Below, piece after piece: positions 1 through 9,655 of a DNA stretch of 26,797 bases. A program made the position numbers and the translations under genes. Numbering within the stretch: the first letter of the stretch is position 1; each line of letters begins with the position of its first letter. Origin of the DNA: Chara braunii (Eukaryota > Streptophyta > Charophyceae > Charales > Characeae); the NCBI GenBank assembly GCA_003427395.1, contig BFEA01000151.1, positions 2,531,638-2,558,434 on the forward strand, read 5' to 3'. The notes below the pieces were generated by a model. That model ran no database searches and was not told the DNA's origin. It saw only the letters and a program-made list of their open reading frames with translations.

Positions 1-840
1 TCTTTTTTTTTTCTTCTTCTTCCTCCTCCTTCCACCTCTCACTCTCCATAGACTTTCTTCCTCACCACCATAACCTTCGTCCTTGGACGTGGCATTGTGT
101 CAGGCTATCAACCTCCCTCTGCGATTGCTTTCTTTTTTCATATCAAGCTCTCCCTCTTCATTTTCTTCTTTTTCTTCTTCTCCTCCTCCTCCTCCTTCTT
201 CCTTCCCCCCTTCGCCGCCATAGCGTTCCTCCTCCCTCCTCCCTCCTTTCACGCAGCGCACCCCTCCCCCATCCTCCCTCGTTCCTCTCGCCATAGCCTC
301 CCTCCTCCCTCCTTTCACGCAGCGCACCCCTCCCCCATCCTCCCTCGTTCCTCTTGCCATAGCCTCCCTCCTCCCTCCTCCCTCCTCCCTCCTCCCTCCT
401 TACCCCTCCCCCTCCTCCGTCATAGCCTTTCTCCTCCTACTCCCTCCTTTCACGCAGCAGACCCTCGCCAGATCGCCGCCCTCTTTTCACGTGGCACTCT
501 GTCAGGCTGTCATAGCCACCGTCCTTCGACGTGGCATTGTGTCAAGCTGTCAGCTTGACTTCGCGATCTTTTTCTTTTTTTTTCACATCTTCTTCTTCTT
601 TTTCTTCTTTTCCTTCTTCTTTTCTTCTTTTCCTTCTTCTTTTTCTTCTTCTTCCTCCTCCTTCCACCTCTCAGTCTCCATAAACTCCCTCCCTCAGCAC
701 TATGACCTCTGTCCTTCGACGTGACACTTTGTCACGCTGTCATCCCGACTCTGCGATTCCTTTTCTTTTTTTCACATCAAGCTCTCCCTCTTGTTATACT
801 TCTTCTCCTCCTCCTCCCGCTTGGAAATGAAAATTGATAG
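1..840. repeat. CT-rich low-complexity region with a minisatellite-like unit
   Basis: Nearly the whole stretch is pyrimidine-rich on the plus strand (TTC, CTC and CCT runs). Embedded in it are four diverged copies of a unit around CCTTCGACGTGGCATTGTGT followed by CAGGCTGTCA, near 77-111, 489-515, 519-554 and 709-745. Each full copy is followed by a CTGCGATT or CGCGATT word and a T-rich tract with CACATCAAGCTCTCCCTC. Open frames here are low-complexity artefacts of the composition. No gene is supported. Confidence 0.8.
241..372. repeat. 66-bp tandem repeat, two copies
   Basis: The word TTTCACGCAGCGCACCCCTC recurs at 247 and 313, a period of 66 bp. The two units are almost identical (CTCGCCATAGCC against CTTGCCATAGCC) and run into a short CCTCCTCCCT array. 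A further partial copy (TTTCACGCAGCAGACCCTCG) lies near 448. This is a recent local duplication inside the larger CT-rich block. Confidence 0.85.
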
Positions 841-971
841 GTCAAGTACCTACACTTTGATAAATCAAGCCTGAGCCTGAAGGCATGAAGTGTTGATTAG
901 ATCCCAAGCGAAACGATTGAGCTTCTTCTTGTTCTTGTTTTCCCCCTCTTCGTTCGTGAATCTTCTGCAAA

Positions 972-2740
972 ATGGCATCTTCAAGCGGAGCAGGCGCTTC
1001 GAGGGGGAAGGAGGTGGCAAGTTCAAATGATAGAGCCACGCGTGGGAAGGAGCCACTTCAGCCATAGCCTACGGCAAGGCAATTGCAACTGCAGGCAACG
1101 AATGTGGCATTCAAGTGGGTGAGGCAGGGGCAGATGGTCCCGCCATTGTCGAAGGGGATGTACAGAGTGAAGTGCAATTTGTGCAGCGAAGATTGGGTCG
1201 CGTCTTACACGCGTGTGTGACCGAACTTCATATGAAAAACTAATCCATGCCCCATGCGTCATCTGGAGATGCTTCACATCCTTGCTGCGAAGGGGCATAC
1301 GATTGACTGCAAGAAGACGTTGCAGTTCATCCAATTGTACCGGATGGAGCACAACATCCCCCTGGACGGATTGGATGTTCCCGCAATTCCGGAGGTGGAG
1401 GCACAAGAGGGCACGTTGGATGGGTTCATAGTGCCACCAACAACATGGCGGAACAGAACGGTGCCAACTGTGGATGATGATGAAGAGGCAAGAGAGTGGG
1501 TTGTGAAAGAAGGTGGTGGAATGTTAAGGACGTCTGCACAAGGATTCGCTGCGCACAAGAAATCCGAGAAGTTAACACAAGCATCCATCAAAAGGTGAGC
1601 AACCAACGATTCACAACAAAGATTGGATGTGGGGTGGGGGATGCACCTTTTTCGACACGGTGCCCCATTCATTTTGTCGAGGTCCGGTTTGCTTCCGCAT
1701 ACATGATGATGTTTCGATTTTGGGAAATTTGAAGGAGGTGTGTTTGGGAAGATGATGGAGGAGGAATAGAGGCATTTGAGATGGAGCACAACCAAAGATC
1801 GGGACGAGTCTGACCTGACGTACCAGACCGTTACTGTGCTCGAGTGGTGGGAGAGGATGCATACGATTTTGGATGCGTTGGAGCTGATATACGAGTTATT
1901 AAGGAAGTTGACCGCAATGGCACACCCCCCCCCCGAGCCTTTGACACTTCGACGAAGGGTTGGACAAGCTTCTAAAGACACGCGTTTGACCCATGGCCGT
2001 CGGTGGACGATCATGAAGGCAGTCAACCAATGCACGAAAATTATGAGGCAGTCTGTTCGTGCAACAAACTTTCTTCTCGACCCAAGGAGGACAAAGAACA
2101 AGTGGTTGATAAACATGCACTCCCCGCTGGTCTAGAACACCCTAAATTTCTTCTCATCACATAGCAAAGAGGAGGTCACTTGGGGTTGCAAGGAGCACCT
2201 CGATTTGTGGACGGACTTGCAAGCTTTCAACAAGGAGTCATCTGCAGACATGTTGGTAAAGGATACAGTGATAGGGGAAATGGTGGAGGAGAGCATGTAG
2301 ACCCAGTTCGCAAGTTCTACAGCTCCCTTGCTCAATTGACAGCCTCCGAACGGTGGAACCTCCATGGGACCTCTCATAAGAAGTTGCGAGACATTGCCAT
2401 GAGGGTGATGGCGATGTGGAGCACGACGACCCCTTGTGAGAGGAACTGGTTTTCTCTCGATCTTCTCCACGACAAGAGGAGGGGCTCCCTATCACCTCAC
2501 AGCTTCGCCGAGTTAGTATACATCCACTGAAATCTTCAGCTACTGGACATCAAGAAGACGAAAAGCATGAGAAGCTTGGCAGGGTTCTTGGACATGTGGG
2601 CTGCATTTTTCGACGATGTGGAGACACTAATGCCGAATGATCGTGCGATGTTACCCAAGGCTACAACCCCAACAGACTTGAGTGATGACGAAGAAGCCCG
2701 CCAACCAAATCTAAAGAAACCCCACGAGCTAGAGTCCTGA
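972..2740 (+). pseudogene. hAT-superfamily transposase, decayed
   Basis: This is a relic of a plant-type hAT DNA-transposon transposase, which would cut and paste the element in the nucleus. From the ATG at 972 the frame reads through TAG at 1065 and TGA near 1218. Around 1170-1310 it shows a BED-type zinc finger (KCNLC, then RHLEMLHILAAKGH and a Cys). The middle piece at 1776-2135 has EWWERMHTILDALELIYELL and the NFLLDPR signature that normally precedes the C-terminal region. The hAT dimerisation region lies at about 2300-2590: LRDIAMRVMAMWSTTTPCER, then NW, KRRGSLSP and LVYIH, with a stop at 2528. At least one frameshift falls between 2270 and 2300. Most of the central catalytic core (DUF659-like, normally several hundred residues) is missing between about 1740 and 1790. 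It cannot encode an active enzyme. No flanking terminal inverted repeats were recognised, so element ends are unknown. Confidence 0.82.
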
Positions 2741-2751
2741 AGCCTCATGCG

Positions 2752-3870
2752 GTTGACGGATTAAGCTCCTAGAATAGAAGTGATGATGGGGAGGACCTTA
2801 TTTGGAGAGGCAAAGGTAAAAATAGAAAAATGGTTGAAGGTGTTGATGGTGGCAAAGGAAAAGGGAAGATGGGTGTGGATGACGAGAGAGAGGATATTGA
2901 GAAAAAAAAGAAGATGACGATAATTTCACGTTGCGGTCACCAAGAGCGAGCTACATGTCCAACAACGACAACGAACTGGATGACGACCTCACTCGTAACG
3001 TGGAGCGAGGTGACCTTGATAGTGACCTGGCTTTCTTGCGGCCTCGGGGGATGGACTTCAATGCATGCGTCGAACTGGACAAGGACTTTGATAACGACGT
3101 TGAGAGGGAGAGGGCGCAATCCCTTGCTCATTGTGATCGCACCCTCGTAGAACATTCGAGAGGAAACAAAAAAATGAAGTGCTATCCCCCCTCCGAGGAG
3201 GATGAATGATACAACGGCAGGCACGAGCGAATGTCTACTAGCGGAGAGGGTTCAACAACAGCAGCATATGGAAGGCATGCAACGGTAACAACAAAAGAAA
3301 GAAGTTCAACAACAACGACAACGAGAGGAAGGACTGCGGGAGCAATGACAAGAGGATGGCCTGCAACAACAAATTCAAGGGCGAATGAATGTGTTGCGAC
3401 AACAGTAGCATCAGCCACAGAACAACGGACTGCAGCGGCAGCAAGAGCAGCAGCATGAGAATGGGCAGCAACAACAACAACAACAACAACAACAACAACG
3501 ACTACAGCAACAACAACAACAAGAGGGACTGCATCCGCAATGACAGCAGCATAAGGATGGACCGCATCAGCAGCAGCAAATAGCAGGATGAACCGCAGCA
3601 GCATCGACAGCAAGAGCAGGATGGACTGCAGCAGTATCAACATGGTGGCCCGCAGAAGCAACGAGAGCACGATCCGCTGCAGCAGCAAAAGAAAACGAAA
3701 GTTGCTCGAGTGTACATCAGGCGGCCACCAGTGCCTGATGCAGCAGCCATCCTGGGTGTGGTTCAAACCCTCCTTTCCCTGCTCCAGTCGATGGTGTGCA
3801 GCACGACAACTTCAACGTGAGCCTGGCAGGAAGGAAAAAGACCGTGCAACCTGACACCGGTCTAAAAGTA
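2752..3870 (+). pseudogene. Charged then glutamine-rich tail downstream of the hAT relic
   Basis: Directly after the stop of the hAT dimerisation part, translation continues as charged low-complexity protein in shifting frames: DDGEDLIWRGKGK near 2780, then SNNDNELDDDLTRNVERGDL near 2960-3020, ending in PPSEEDE at about 3206. From about 3240 CAA and CAG codons dominate, giving a glutamine-rich protein in one frame interrupted by stops, with uninterrupted CAA runs around 3469-3500 and 3508-3522. It may be the C-terminal extension of the same transposase or a neighbouring element protein. The proximity and common strand favour the former, but no homology is certain. The opposite-strand and other-frame ORFs here are artefacts of the CAA/CAG composition. 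Confidence 0.5.
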
Positions 3871-4545
3871 GCAAGGAAAAGGGGGCACCCGTGAAAGTAC
3901 CCACTTCATCCACCTACACCAGCATGCGCTCCGGCCGGCGAGGATGGTGGTGAAGGGGGTGAGGTGGAAATGCATGTTGCTCCGGTGAAAAAGGTGCAAA
4001 GGGGCCCTACACTCACAGTGATCGATGTGGAACACGCCTGTCGAAGCGGCCGAATAGAAAGGCGACGAGGTAGGCGAGGGTCATGGAAGATGATCCGGCG
4101 GATGCGGAAGCATGCAGCAATGAGAGTGATGAAGATGGTCGGAAAAGTGACTGGGAATAGGGCTCAATGGGGCAGGAAGCTGAAAGACCCCACACTTGCA
4201 CCGATCTGAGCGCTGATGATGTTCAATGCTCATAGTCAACGGGGTAATTTTCGCACAGGTAATCCCATGGGTTTTCCGAGGCAATCAATGTTGTGCTTCT
4301 TCCTTCTTGTATTTCTTCTTCCTCCTCTTCTTCTTCTTATTTTGTTACAACTCTTAGTTGTTACCATGTTATGTCAATGGAGGCTCACTGCCGATTACAA
4401 TTCTTAAGACCTCTGCGTCCGTGCAGTGGATACTGTGAAACTGTAGGTTGCACTTTGCCACTAGGTTCCAATTATTTACAACGTCACTTCGAGTTCACTT
4501 GCATGGCTGCTTGGTATCAAGGGGAGCAACAGACCGATTGTGAGT
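3871..4545. other. No recognisable feature
   Basis: A short purine-rich stretch (3900-4200) continues the character of the preceding tail and could be more of the same decayed coding sequence. 4290-4345 is a CTT/TCC-rich tract. I see no domain, RNA gene or repeat that can be named. Confidence 0.5.
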
Positions 4546-4551
4546 GTGGAC

Positions 4552-4765
4552 TCAAGTCTGATGCTCGAGACCAACGGGACATAGTTGCTCAGAGTTTGCT
4601 GCTTGAAATCATGGGGACCAGCAGGCTGAGTCTGGGTGTGGACTCTGGGTGTGGACTATAACTTAAGTTTGAGTCCACACTCAGACTGAGTCTGCTGCTC
4701 CCTGTGATTTCAAGCAGCAAACTTTGAGCAACTCTTATCCCGCTGGTCTCCAGCAGCAGACTCAA
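4552..4765. repeat. Long imperfect inverted repeat (hairpin), about 94-bp arms
   Basis: The left arm (4552-4645) and right arm (4671-4765) are reverse complements with scattered mismatches, separated by a 25-nt loop. Matching words include TTTGCTGCTTGAAATCA against TGATTTCAAGCAGCAAA and GTGTGGACTC against GAGTCCACAC. Similarity stops close to the outer ends. RNA from either strand would fold into a nearly continuous stem. It could be a foldback or MITE-type element or a small-RNA precursor; no terminal repeat or target duplication was found to decide. Confidence 0.8.
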
Positions 4766-5325
4766 TATGGGACTTTATTTTGAGAACGCTTCTGGAAATC
4801 AAGGGATTCTTATTTGCTGCTTGTGAGTGCTTCAACCTGCTTTACTTTTGCGAGTCTCCCGGGGACGCAGAAGCTGCTGTGTCAGCCTGTCTTACAACAG
4901 CTGGTGCATGTTACCAGCAGTAGTTGCTGAAGCACAGGCGGGATGCATCAGCTGCTGAATCCCCGTCCTGCTAAATGGACAACCCATAATGCACCCCACT
5001 CCTCCACCCCCTCCCCTCACCCTCCACTCCACTGCTAAACGTCCATTCATTTAACCACCAATGCCTTTCCCCACTTGAAAAACGCATGCCGGCCGGTTAA
5101 CACAGGAGGCGGGGGGGTTCGGCACTACTGGCAGGAAACAGCTAGTAGGACCAGCCAAAATGAGGCCTGCGCGACTTCGTACTTTTTTGGCACGCAGGTC
5201 CTCTCTAGGCTCGGCACTGATAGCTGAGAAATGTACTGGCAATTAAATCGCAAAAAACTGCCAAAACATTGCGAGACCCAACCCGCCAATAACGAACATT
5301 CGTCACCCCCTGAAAAAACCATTTG
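4766..5325. other. No recognisable gene
   Basis: Single-copy-looking sequence with words such as GCTGCTG and AGCAGC related to the adjacent hairpin arms (4860-4965) and a CCACCCCCTCCCC tract near 5005. Nothing coding is supported. Confidence 0.5.
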
Positions 5326-5329
5326 TAAC

Positions 5330-5603
5330 TCACAAAATGCCACTTTAAGGGTGTCGAGGAAAGTGGCGGTATAAGGAAAGATAAAACTTGTACCAAATGA
5401 TGAGTGGGTTTCTGCCATGAAACTCAAAGTCGAAATAGCTGGAGTGTGATAAACTTAGCTCTAACTTACAAAAATGCCAATTTATGGGTGTCGAGCAGAT
5501 TGGTGGTATAAGGAAAGATAAAACTTGTACCAAATGACGAGTTAGTTTCTGCCATGAAACTCAAAGTCGAAACTTCTGGAGTGTGATAAACTTAGCTCAA
5601 AAT
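5330..5603. repeat. 137-bp tandem duplication
   Basis: GGGTGTCGAG occurs at 5349 and 5486. The surrounding units share GGTATAAGGAAAGATAAAAC, TTCTGCCATGAAACTCAAAG and GGAGTGTGATAAACTTAGCT. The two units are about 90 percent alike by eye. Short open frames on the minus strand repeat with the same period and are not genes. Confidence 0.88.
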
Positions 5604-7009
5604 CCTCACAAACATAAGTCAGGGTCATAACTCTTAACCCAAGTCTACAAGGGTCAAAAGTAACATCTCCATCATTAAAACCTGAAAAAACGTACATCTT
5701 TTGTATACAAATATAATGTACGGGGCGAATTGTATACAACTTACAAGGTGCATTGCATACAACCACAACATACGGGGTATATGTATTCAATCGTATGTTC
5801 CATTCAAAGAAAAAAACAGCAATTTCTGAGAATTTATTTATCAGAGGTAAGTTGAATAGAGCGTTCATACATTTAAGAGAAGTCTGAGAAAGTCCTAAGT
5901 TCACCAGATATAGTGTTCATATTCACCAGTGCGGACCAATGTGGGGATTCCAACCTTGCCAAAAAACCTCCCCCGCTTTTCAGTGCCTAGACCTTGTGTT
6001 TCCCTGGGGAAGATTCTAGCTAAAATGCGAACACACAGGGGAAATGCATCAGGCAACCAACGCAATAGGTACCCCACATACTTCCTACCCTACATATTGT
6101 GTTGGATACCCATTGGACCAAATCAGGTTGAACTCTCACAAAACTTTCTGACCAGCCCTTACAACTTCCCATATCTGTCCCTCCGTCCAGTTTGCCAGCC
6201 GCCAATTCGTTGGCCAGTTCAGCCCCTCAGTTGAGGTGGCAAAGCAATACTTGTATCTCACCCTCCTTTACCAACCCGATCGTAGGGCTATCGGGCCCAC
6301 CTCACCTTACATTACCTTACCTCACCTTCGCCCATCTTGACTGCAAGGAGAGACCCAAAATAATATTGTCGAATGCCCGAACACATGCAGCCCTTACGTG
6401 TGCGCCAATCGTAGACCTTATCTCCCACTATCATACCCAACAATTGAGGTCTTCAACAATTTCTGCCACCCTCCGCACTCCTAACACTGACTTGCCCATA
6501 ACCAAAACATCCATATTATATTCTTAGCCTCTTTGAGCAAGGCAGAGTGCCTCATCTCAATTCAAAACAGAATTGCCATTAGCACATCGGTCATGGGCTG
6601 CAGCAACACACTTGAAAGCTGCTCGATAAATACTTTGACAGACCCCTGACAAACTAGCAGCAGGCCTAACCAGAGTCCCGCCATCCAATGGCTAAGGGCA
6701 GACCGAAGTGCAACATGATAATTACCCTAACGGCATCCAATGTCAAGCTATGTAGTGGACGGGCAAAATAGCCCATGCTCCCCCCTGCTTACCGCCTGCT
6801 AGAAAAAAGTATATGTATATCTAACATGATGTTGAGTTATGAATTATGTTCTCTGAAACTACGTTCCCACACAAAAATGATTCACCCATCTGTAGGCCAC
6901 TATCCTGCTGTTTATGAATTGGACCGGCAGCCGCATTTTCGTTTCGGCCTTCGATATTCATGCCCCCGGCCCAGGTGCCCATGCACTGGTGCTTTAAGAC
7001 TATCTATAA
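5604..7009. other. No recognisable gene
   Basis: The stretch 5690-5810 contains two diverged units of roughly 48 bp around TGTACGGGGC / ATACGGGGTA followed by TATACAA-like words. 6290-6330 is a CTTACC-rich run. The remainder shows no domain, RNA gene or repeat I can support. 6770-7009 leads into the reverse-transcriptase relic and may be its degraded upstream part. Confidence 0.45.
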
Positions 7010-7935
7010 AACACAGGGGTTCGAATATCATAACCGTGAAGAATGCAAAACCACTGCCCCTTACAGATGAACCGTTGAACAGGTCATTGAGGTTTCTCTA
7101 AGATAGACTTGTAGTCAGGGCATCATCAGATTGAAGCGGCCCCTGAAAGACGAGCCTAAGACAATCTTTAAAACTAGGTACGACAACTATGAGCTCGACG
7201 TACTGCCTTTTGGTATGACTAATGGCTGTACGACTTCCCAGTGTTTCAGGAGAGACTTGTTCACACACTGGCTTGAGAGAGCTGTAGTTGTGTGTGTAGG
7301 TGACATTTTAGTTTTAGCAAGACTTTAGAAGACCATGAAGAGCATCGACGCAACATCCTGATACAGCTTCAGAGAGAGTACGTTTAAGGTAAATCCCAAG
7401 CAGGGTGAGCGGGCTGAGCGTCTCTACTATAGCTGCACCACTTCAATATTGCAGAGGCAGCTATTTGATTGCGGGCCAAGAACTGCACTTCATATTCAAA
7501 AAGTTGAAAGGCAAATATCTCATACTGAAGAATGCTGATCCCTCCTGGCTCTTCGTGATGACCACAGACGGTAGCCAGTCTGGGATAGAAGTGGTGCAAC
7601 AGCAGAAGAATGGCAAGGGCTATAGAATGGAGTTCATGGAAAAAAGATTGCTCTCACATAGAGCAGTTGATTCTACCTATGAGCGAGACTTGTATGCCCC
7701 TTGTGAAGACCTGCAGACAAAAAAGATTGCTATCACATAGAGCAGTTGATTCTACCTCTGAGCGAGACTTGTATGCCCTTTGTGAAGACCTGCAGACATG
7801 GCCGAATTACCTTACTTGAAAAAAAATTATACAGTTCCTTCAAATCATAAGACCCTATCCCGGTTGAAAGTGCAGGCCCGAATGTCTACCAAGTTGCAAA
7901 GATGGGCTAGGTTCATAGACCAGCTTACCTTTTAC
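7010..7935 (+). pseudogene. Ty3/gypsy reverse transcriptase/RNase H fragment
   Basis: A decayed pol fragment that would copy retrotransposon RNA into DNA. ITVKNAKPLP near 7030-7060 matches the start of the RT palm (compare ITVKNAEPLP in the complete element on the other strand). LPFGMTNG with the downstream WLERAVVVCVGDILVLA (7200-7320) matches the PFG and YLDD region, with the catalytic YLDD reduced to CVGD. After a deletion of the palm/connection segment, STIAAPL (about 7425) and LFVMTTDGSQSGI (about 7550-7590) correspond to the start of RNase H. LSRLKVQARMSTKLQRWARF near 7857-7915 is its C-terminal part. Several stops and frameshifts separate these pieces. It lies on the strand opposite to the complete element and is a separate, older copy. 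No LTRs were found for it. Confidence 0.85.
7641..7798 (+). repeat. 79-bp tandem duplication inside the RNase H relic
   Basis: AAAAAGATTGC starts at 7641 and again at 7720. The units, running to CTGCAGACA, differ at only a few positions (CTCACATAGAGC against ATCACATAGAGC). The length is not a multiple of three, so the duplication shifts the reading frame, consistent with its arising after the element had died. Confidence 0.9.
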
Positions 7936-8069
7936 GTTGAAACCGGTGAAAGGGAAGCATCACAATATTGGCGCCGATGCATTTTCCAGAAAAGAAGATT
8001 TCTTTGGGATGACTACTACTTACTCAAACACACGGAAAACAACTTGAAACAAAAGATTAGAGATGGACA

Positions 8070-8202
8070 CTGGACCCGCTTTCCAGCACGTGATGCTCCC
8101 CACCAATACATGGAGCTTCTCCCCCGGTGCTACCGGTGTTTGCTCTTACCAGCACCTCTAGCACTGGAGAGGGTTGTTTAAAAAAAAAAAAAAAAAAAAA
8201 AA
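8070..8202 (+). mobile_element. Short poly(A)-ended retroposon, copy 1
   Basis: A body of about 110 bp starts near CTGGACCCGCTTTCCAGCA (8070) and ends in a run of about 24 A (8179-8202). It is homologous to the reverse complement of 8692-8800: shared words include CTGGACCCG, TTCCAGCA, GCTCCCCACCAATA and ATGGAGC. The A tail at the 3' end is the signature of LINE-type retroposition. AGAGATG is found both just before the body and just after the A run and may be a target-site duplication. However, copy 2 has AGAAATG at its own 5' end, so these bases could instead be element sequence. No Pol III A or B box was recognised, so a SINE assignment is unproven. Confidence 0.65.
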
Positions 8203-8447
8203 AAGAGATGCTTACGACTCGGATTGAATCTATAGAAAGCTTGCTAAGGTAAACGAGAGACCGCATGAAACGCCGGAATACAAGACAGCTGACCGATTGC
8301 TGTTTCTTACATCCAATGGTGAAGACAAGTTGCGGACAAATTAAAGAGTATCATCCTGGGTAAATGCCATTATTCAGAGAAACATTTTTGCTGGGAGAAG
8401 ACATTTGTTAGCTTTGTACGCTCTTACACGTGGCCTCCCAAAAGAGC
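8203..8447. other. No recognisable feature
   Basis: Unique-looking sequence between the poly(A) retroposon and the U6 retropseudogene. AGAGATGCTTACG (8203-8216) resembles the 5' end of retroposon copy 2 (AGAAATGCTTACG). The remainder has no supported gene. Confidence 0.45.
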
Positions 8448-8461
8448 AACTGTGTGAGACC
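8448..8461. repeat. Target-site duplication, left copy
   Basis: AACTGTGTGAGACC lies one base before the U6-like sequence and recurs exactly at 8583-8596, immediately after the A-rich tail. A 14-bp perfect direct repeat bracketing a poly(A)-ended RNA copy is the expected product of LINE-mediated insertion. Confidence 0.9.
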
Positions 8462-8462
8462 A

Positions 8463-8558
8463 GTCCTTCGGGACGTCCGTTAAAATTGGAACGACAAGGA
8501 GAAGATCAGCATGGCCCCTGTGCAAGGATGAAACGCATAAATCGAGAAATGGTCCAAA
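8463..8558 (+). pseudogene. U6: U6 spliceosomal snRNA retropseudogene
   Basis: This is a near full-length copy of U6 snRNA, the RNA that pairs with U4 and U2 and sits at the catalytic centre of the spliceosome. It starts at GTCCTTCGGGAC, the 5' stem-loop. It keeps AAAATTGGAACGA, AGAAGATCAGCATGGCCCCT with the AGC triad, GCAAGGATG, and ATCGAGAAATGGTCC near the 3' end. Changes include the ACAGAGA box (here AAGGAGA) and ACACGCA-type positions (AAACGCA). The 3' end is followed not by a T run, as in a Pol III gene, but by G and A tracts. The whole is bracketed by a 14-bp direct repeat. I therefore read it as a reverse-transcribed, inserted copy and not a functional gene. No upstream promoter element was seen. 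Confidence 0.93.
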
Positions 8559-8582
8559 TGAAAGGGGGGGGGGAAAAAAAAA

Positions 8583-8596
8583 AACTGTGTGAGACC
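8583..8596. repeat. Target-site duplication, right copy
   Basis: AACTGTGTGAGACC, identical to 8448-8461, directly follows the G/A-rich tail (8564-8582) of the U6 copy. Confidence 0.9.
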
Positions 8597-8671
8597 GCAC
8601 CTTGCATAATCTCACATAATAAACACAAGCACACAGTATTCGTGAATTCGACAGGTAGCTGCTCCTGATGG

Positions 8672-8800
8672 TTTTTTTTTTTTTTTTTTTGAAGAACCCA
8701 AGGGAATGCTAGGGGAGCTGATAGGAGCAGACTCCTCTAGCATGCTCGGGGACGCTCCATCTATTGGTGGGGAGCAACACCTGCTGGAAAACGGGTCCAG
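8672..8800 (-). mobile_element. Short poly(A)-ended retroposon, copy 2
   Basis: On the minus strand this reads from GCTTACGCTGGACCCG (near 8800) to a 20-base A run (T run at 8672-8691 on the plus strand). It is homologous to 8070-8202 through most of its length, with extra divergence near the 3' end (GGAGTCTGCTCC). The 5' part can form two small stems, GCTGGA with TCCAGC and TGCTCC with GGAGC. The two copies face each other across the U6 retropseudogene. The family is not recognised. Confidence 0.65.
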
Positions 8801-9267
8801 CGTAAGCATTTCTTAAGCAAAATCATGATAAGGACCTCAGTTAGTTTTAAGTCAACGAGAGTGGCGTATGGCAATACACCGCTGCCACATTCCTGTGGGC
8901 TTCAGAGGACCTCAAATTTAGGCCAGCACGAGTGAAAGGATTCATGTGCTGCTGCAGTATGGTCCCCATATCGTGTCCCAATTTCTGCCGTGCCTTAGGA
9001 CCAAAGTACAACTTTTTGGTAGGTACTGTACATGACATAATAAAGGTCTGATAGGATAAGACGGTTGGAATAGTAGAGGGTACTAGAAGTTAGTAGGCGG
9101 GGAATAGCCACATGTCCAGTCCCGGTTCCATTGCAGCTAGGTCTCAGGGAAAGGCCACCGCAGACCTGGTCTTTGTCTGCCGAGGCCGGGCCTGGCAGGA
9201 GTCAGAGGCGCACGTGCAAAAGAGAGGCCAACGTCAGCAGCCTCCTCTTTTTCGATTCTAATATCGC
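8801..9267. other. No recognisable feature
   Basis: No coding domain or structured RNA is recognised. CTCAGTTAG and GAGGACCTC words occur, and 9030-9110 is purine-rich. The stretch leads into the 199-bp duplication. Confidence 0.45.
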
Positions 9268-9389
9268 AGATGTGCTGCTGCATTGCTGAGTGCCAATATA
9301 TTGGGGGTGAACAGTGCCAGTGCCTGATGAGAGAGAAGTAATCAGCAATCAACGGTGCTCGGGACCATAGCTAAGAGCTTGCACACACA

Positions 9390-9480
<91 letters not shown>

Positions 9481-9579
9481 TGCTGCATTGTTGGGTGCCA
9501 ATATATTGGGGGTGAACAGCGCCTGATGAGAGAGAAGTAATCAGCAATCAACGGTGCTCGGGACCATAGCTAGGAGCTT

Positions 9580-9647
<68 letters not shown>

Positions 9648-9655
9648 CTGTTGTC
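9268..9655. repeat. 199-bp tandem duplication with (CA)n-(GA)n microsatellites
   Basis: ACGGTGCTC is found at 9352 and 9551. Each unit runs from TGCTGCTGCATTG through GCCAATATATTGGGGGTGAA, GAGAGAAGTAATCAGCAATC and GGGACCATAGCTA, into a CA array and then a GA array (9383-9476 and 9581-9648). The array lengths differ between units. Open frames of alternating Thr-His or Arg-Glu are microsatellite translations, not genes. Confidence 0.92.

Noticed and set aside
1274-2116. 280-codon minus-strand ORF, the second longest in the window.
   Set aside because: It overlaps plus-strand hAT signatures (EWWERMHTIL, NFLLDPR) and its own translation has no recognisable domain; it is an antisense shadow.
3182-3766. 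194-codon minus-strand ORF rich in Val, Ala and Leu.
   Set aside because: It is the antisense translation of the CAA/CAG-rich tract, with no domain and no independent support.
7015-7030. GGTTCGAAT word resembling a tRNA B box.
   Set aside because: No A box, acceptor stem or cloverleaf could be drawn around it; it overlaps the RT relic.
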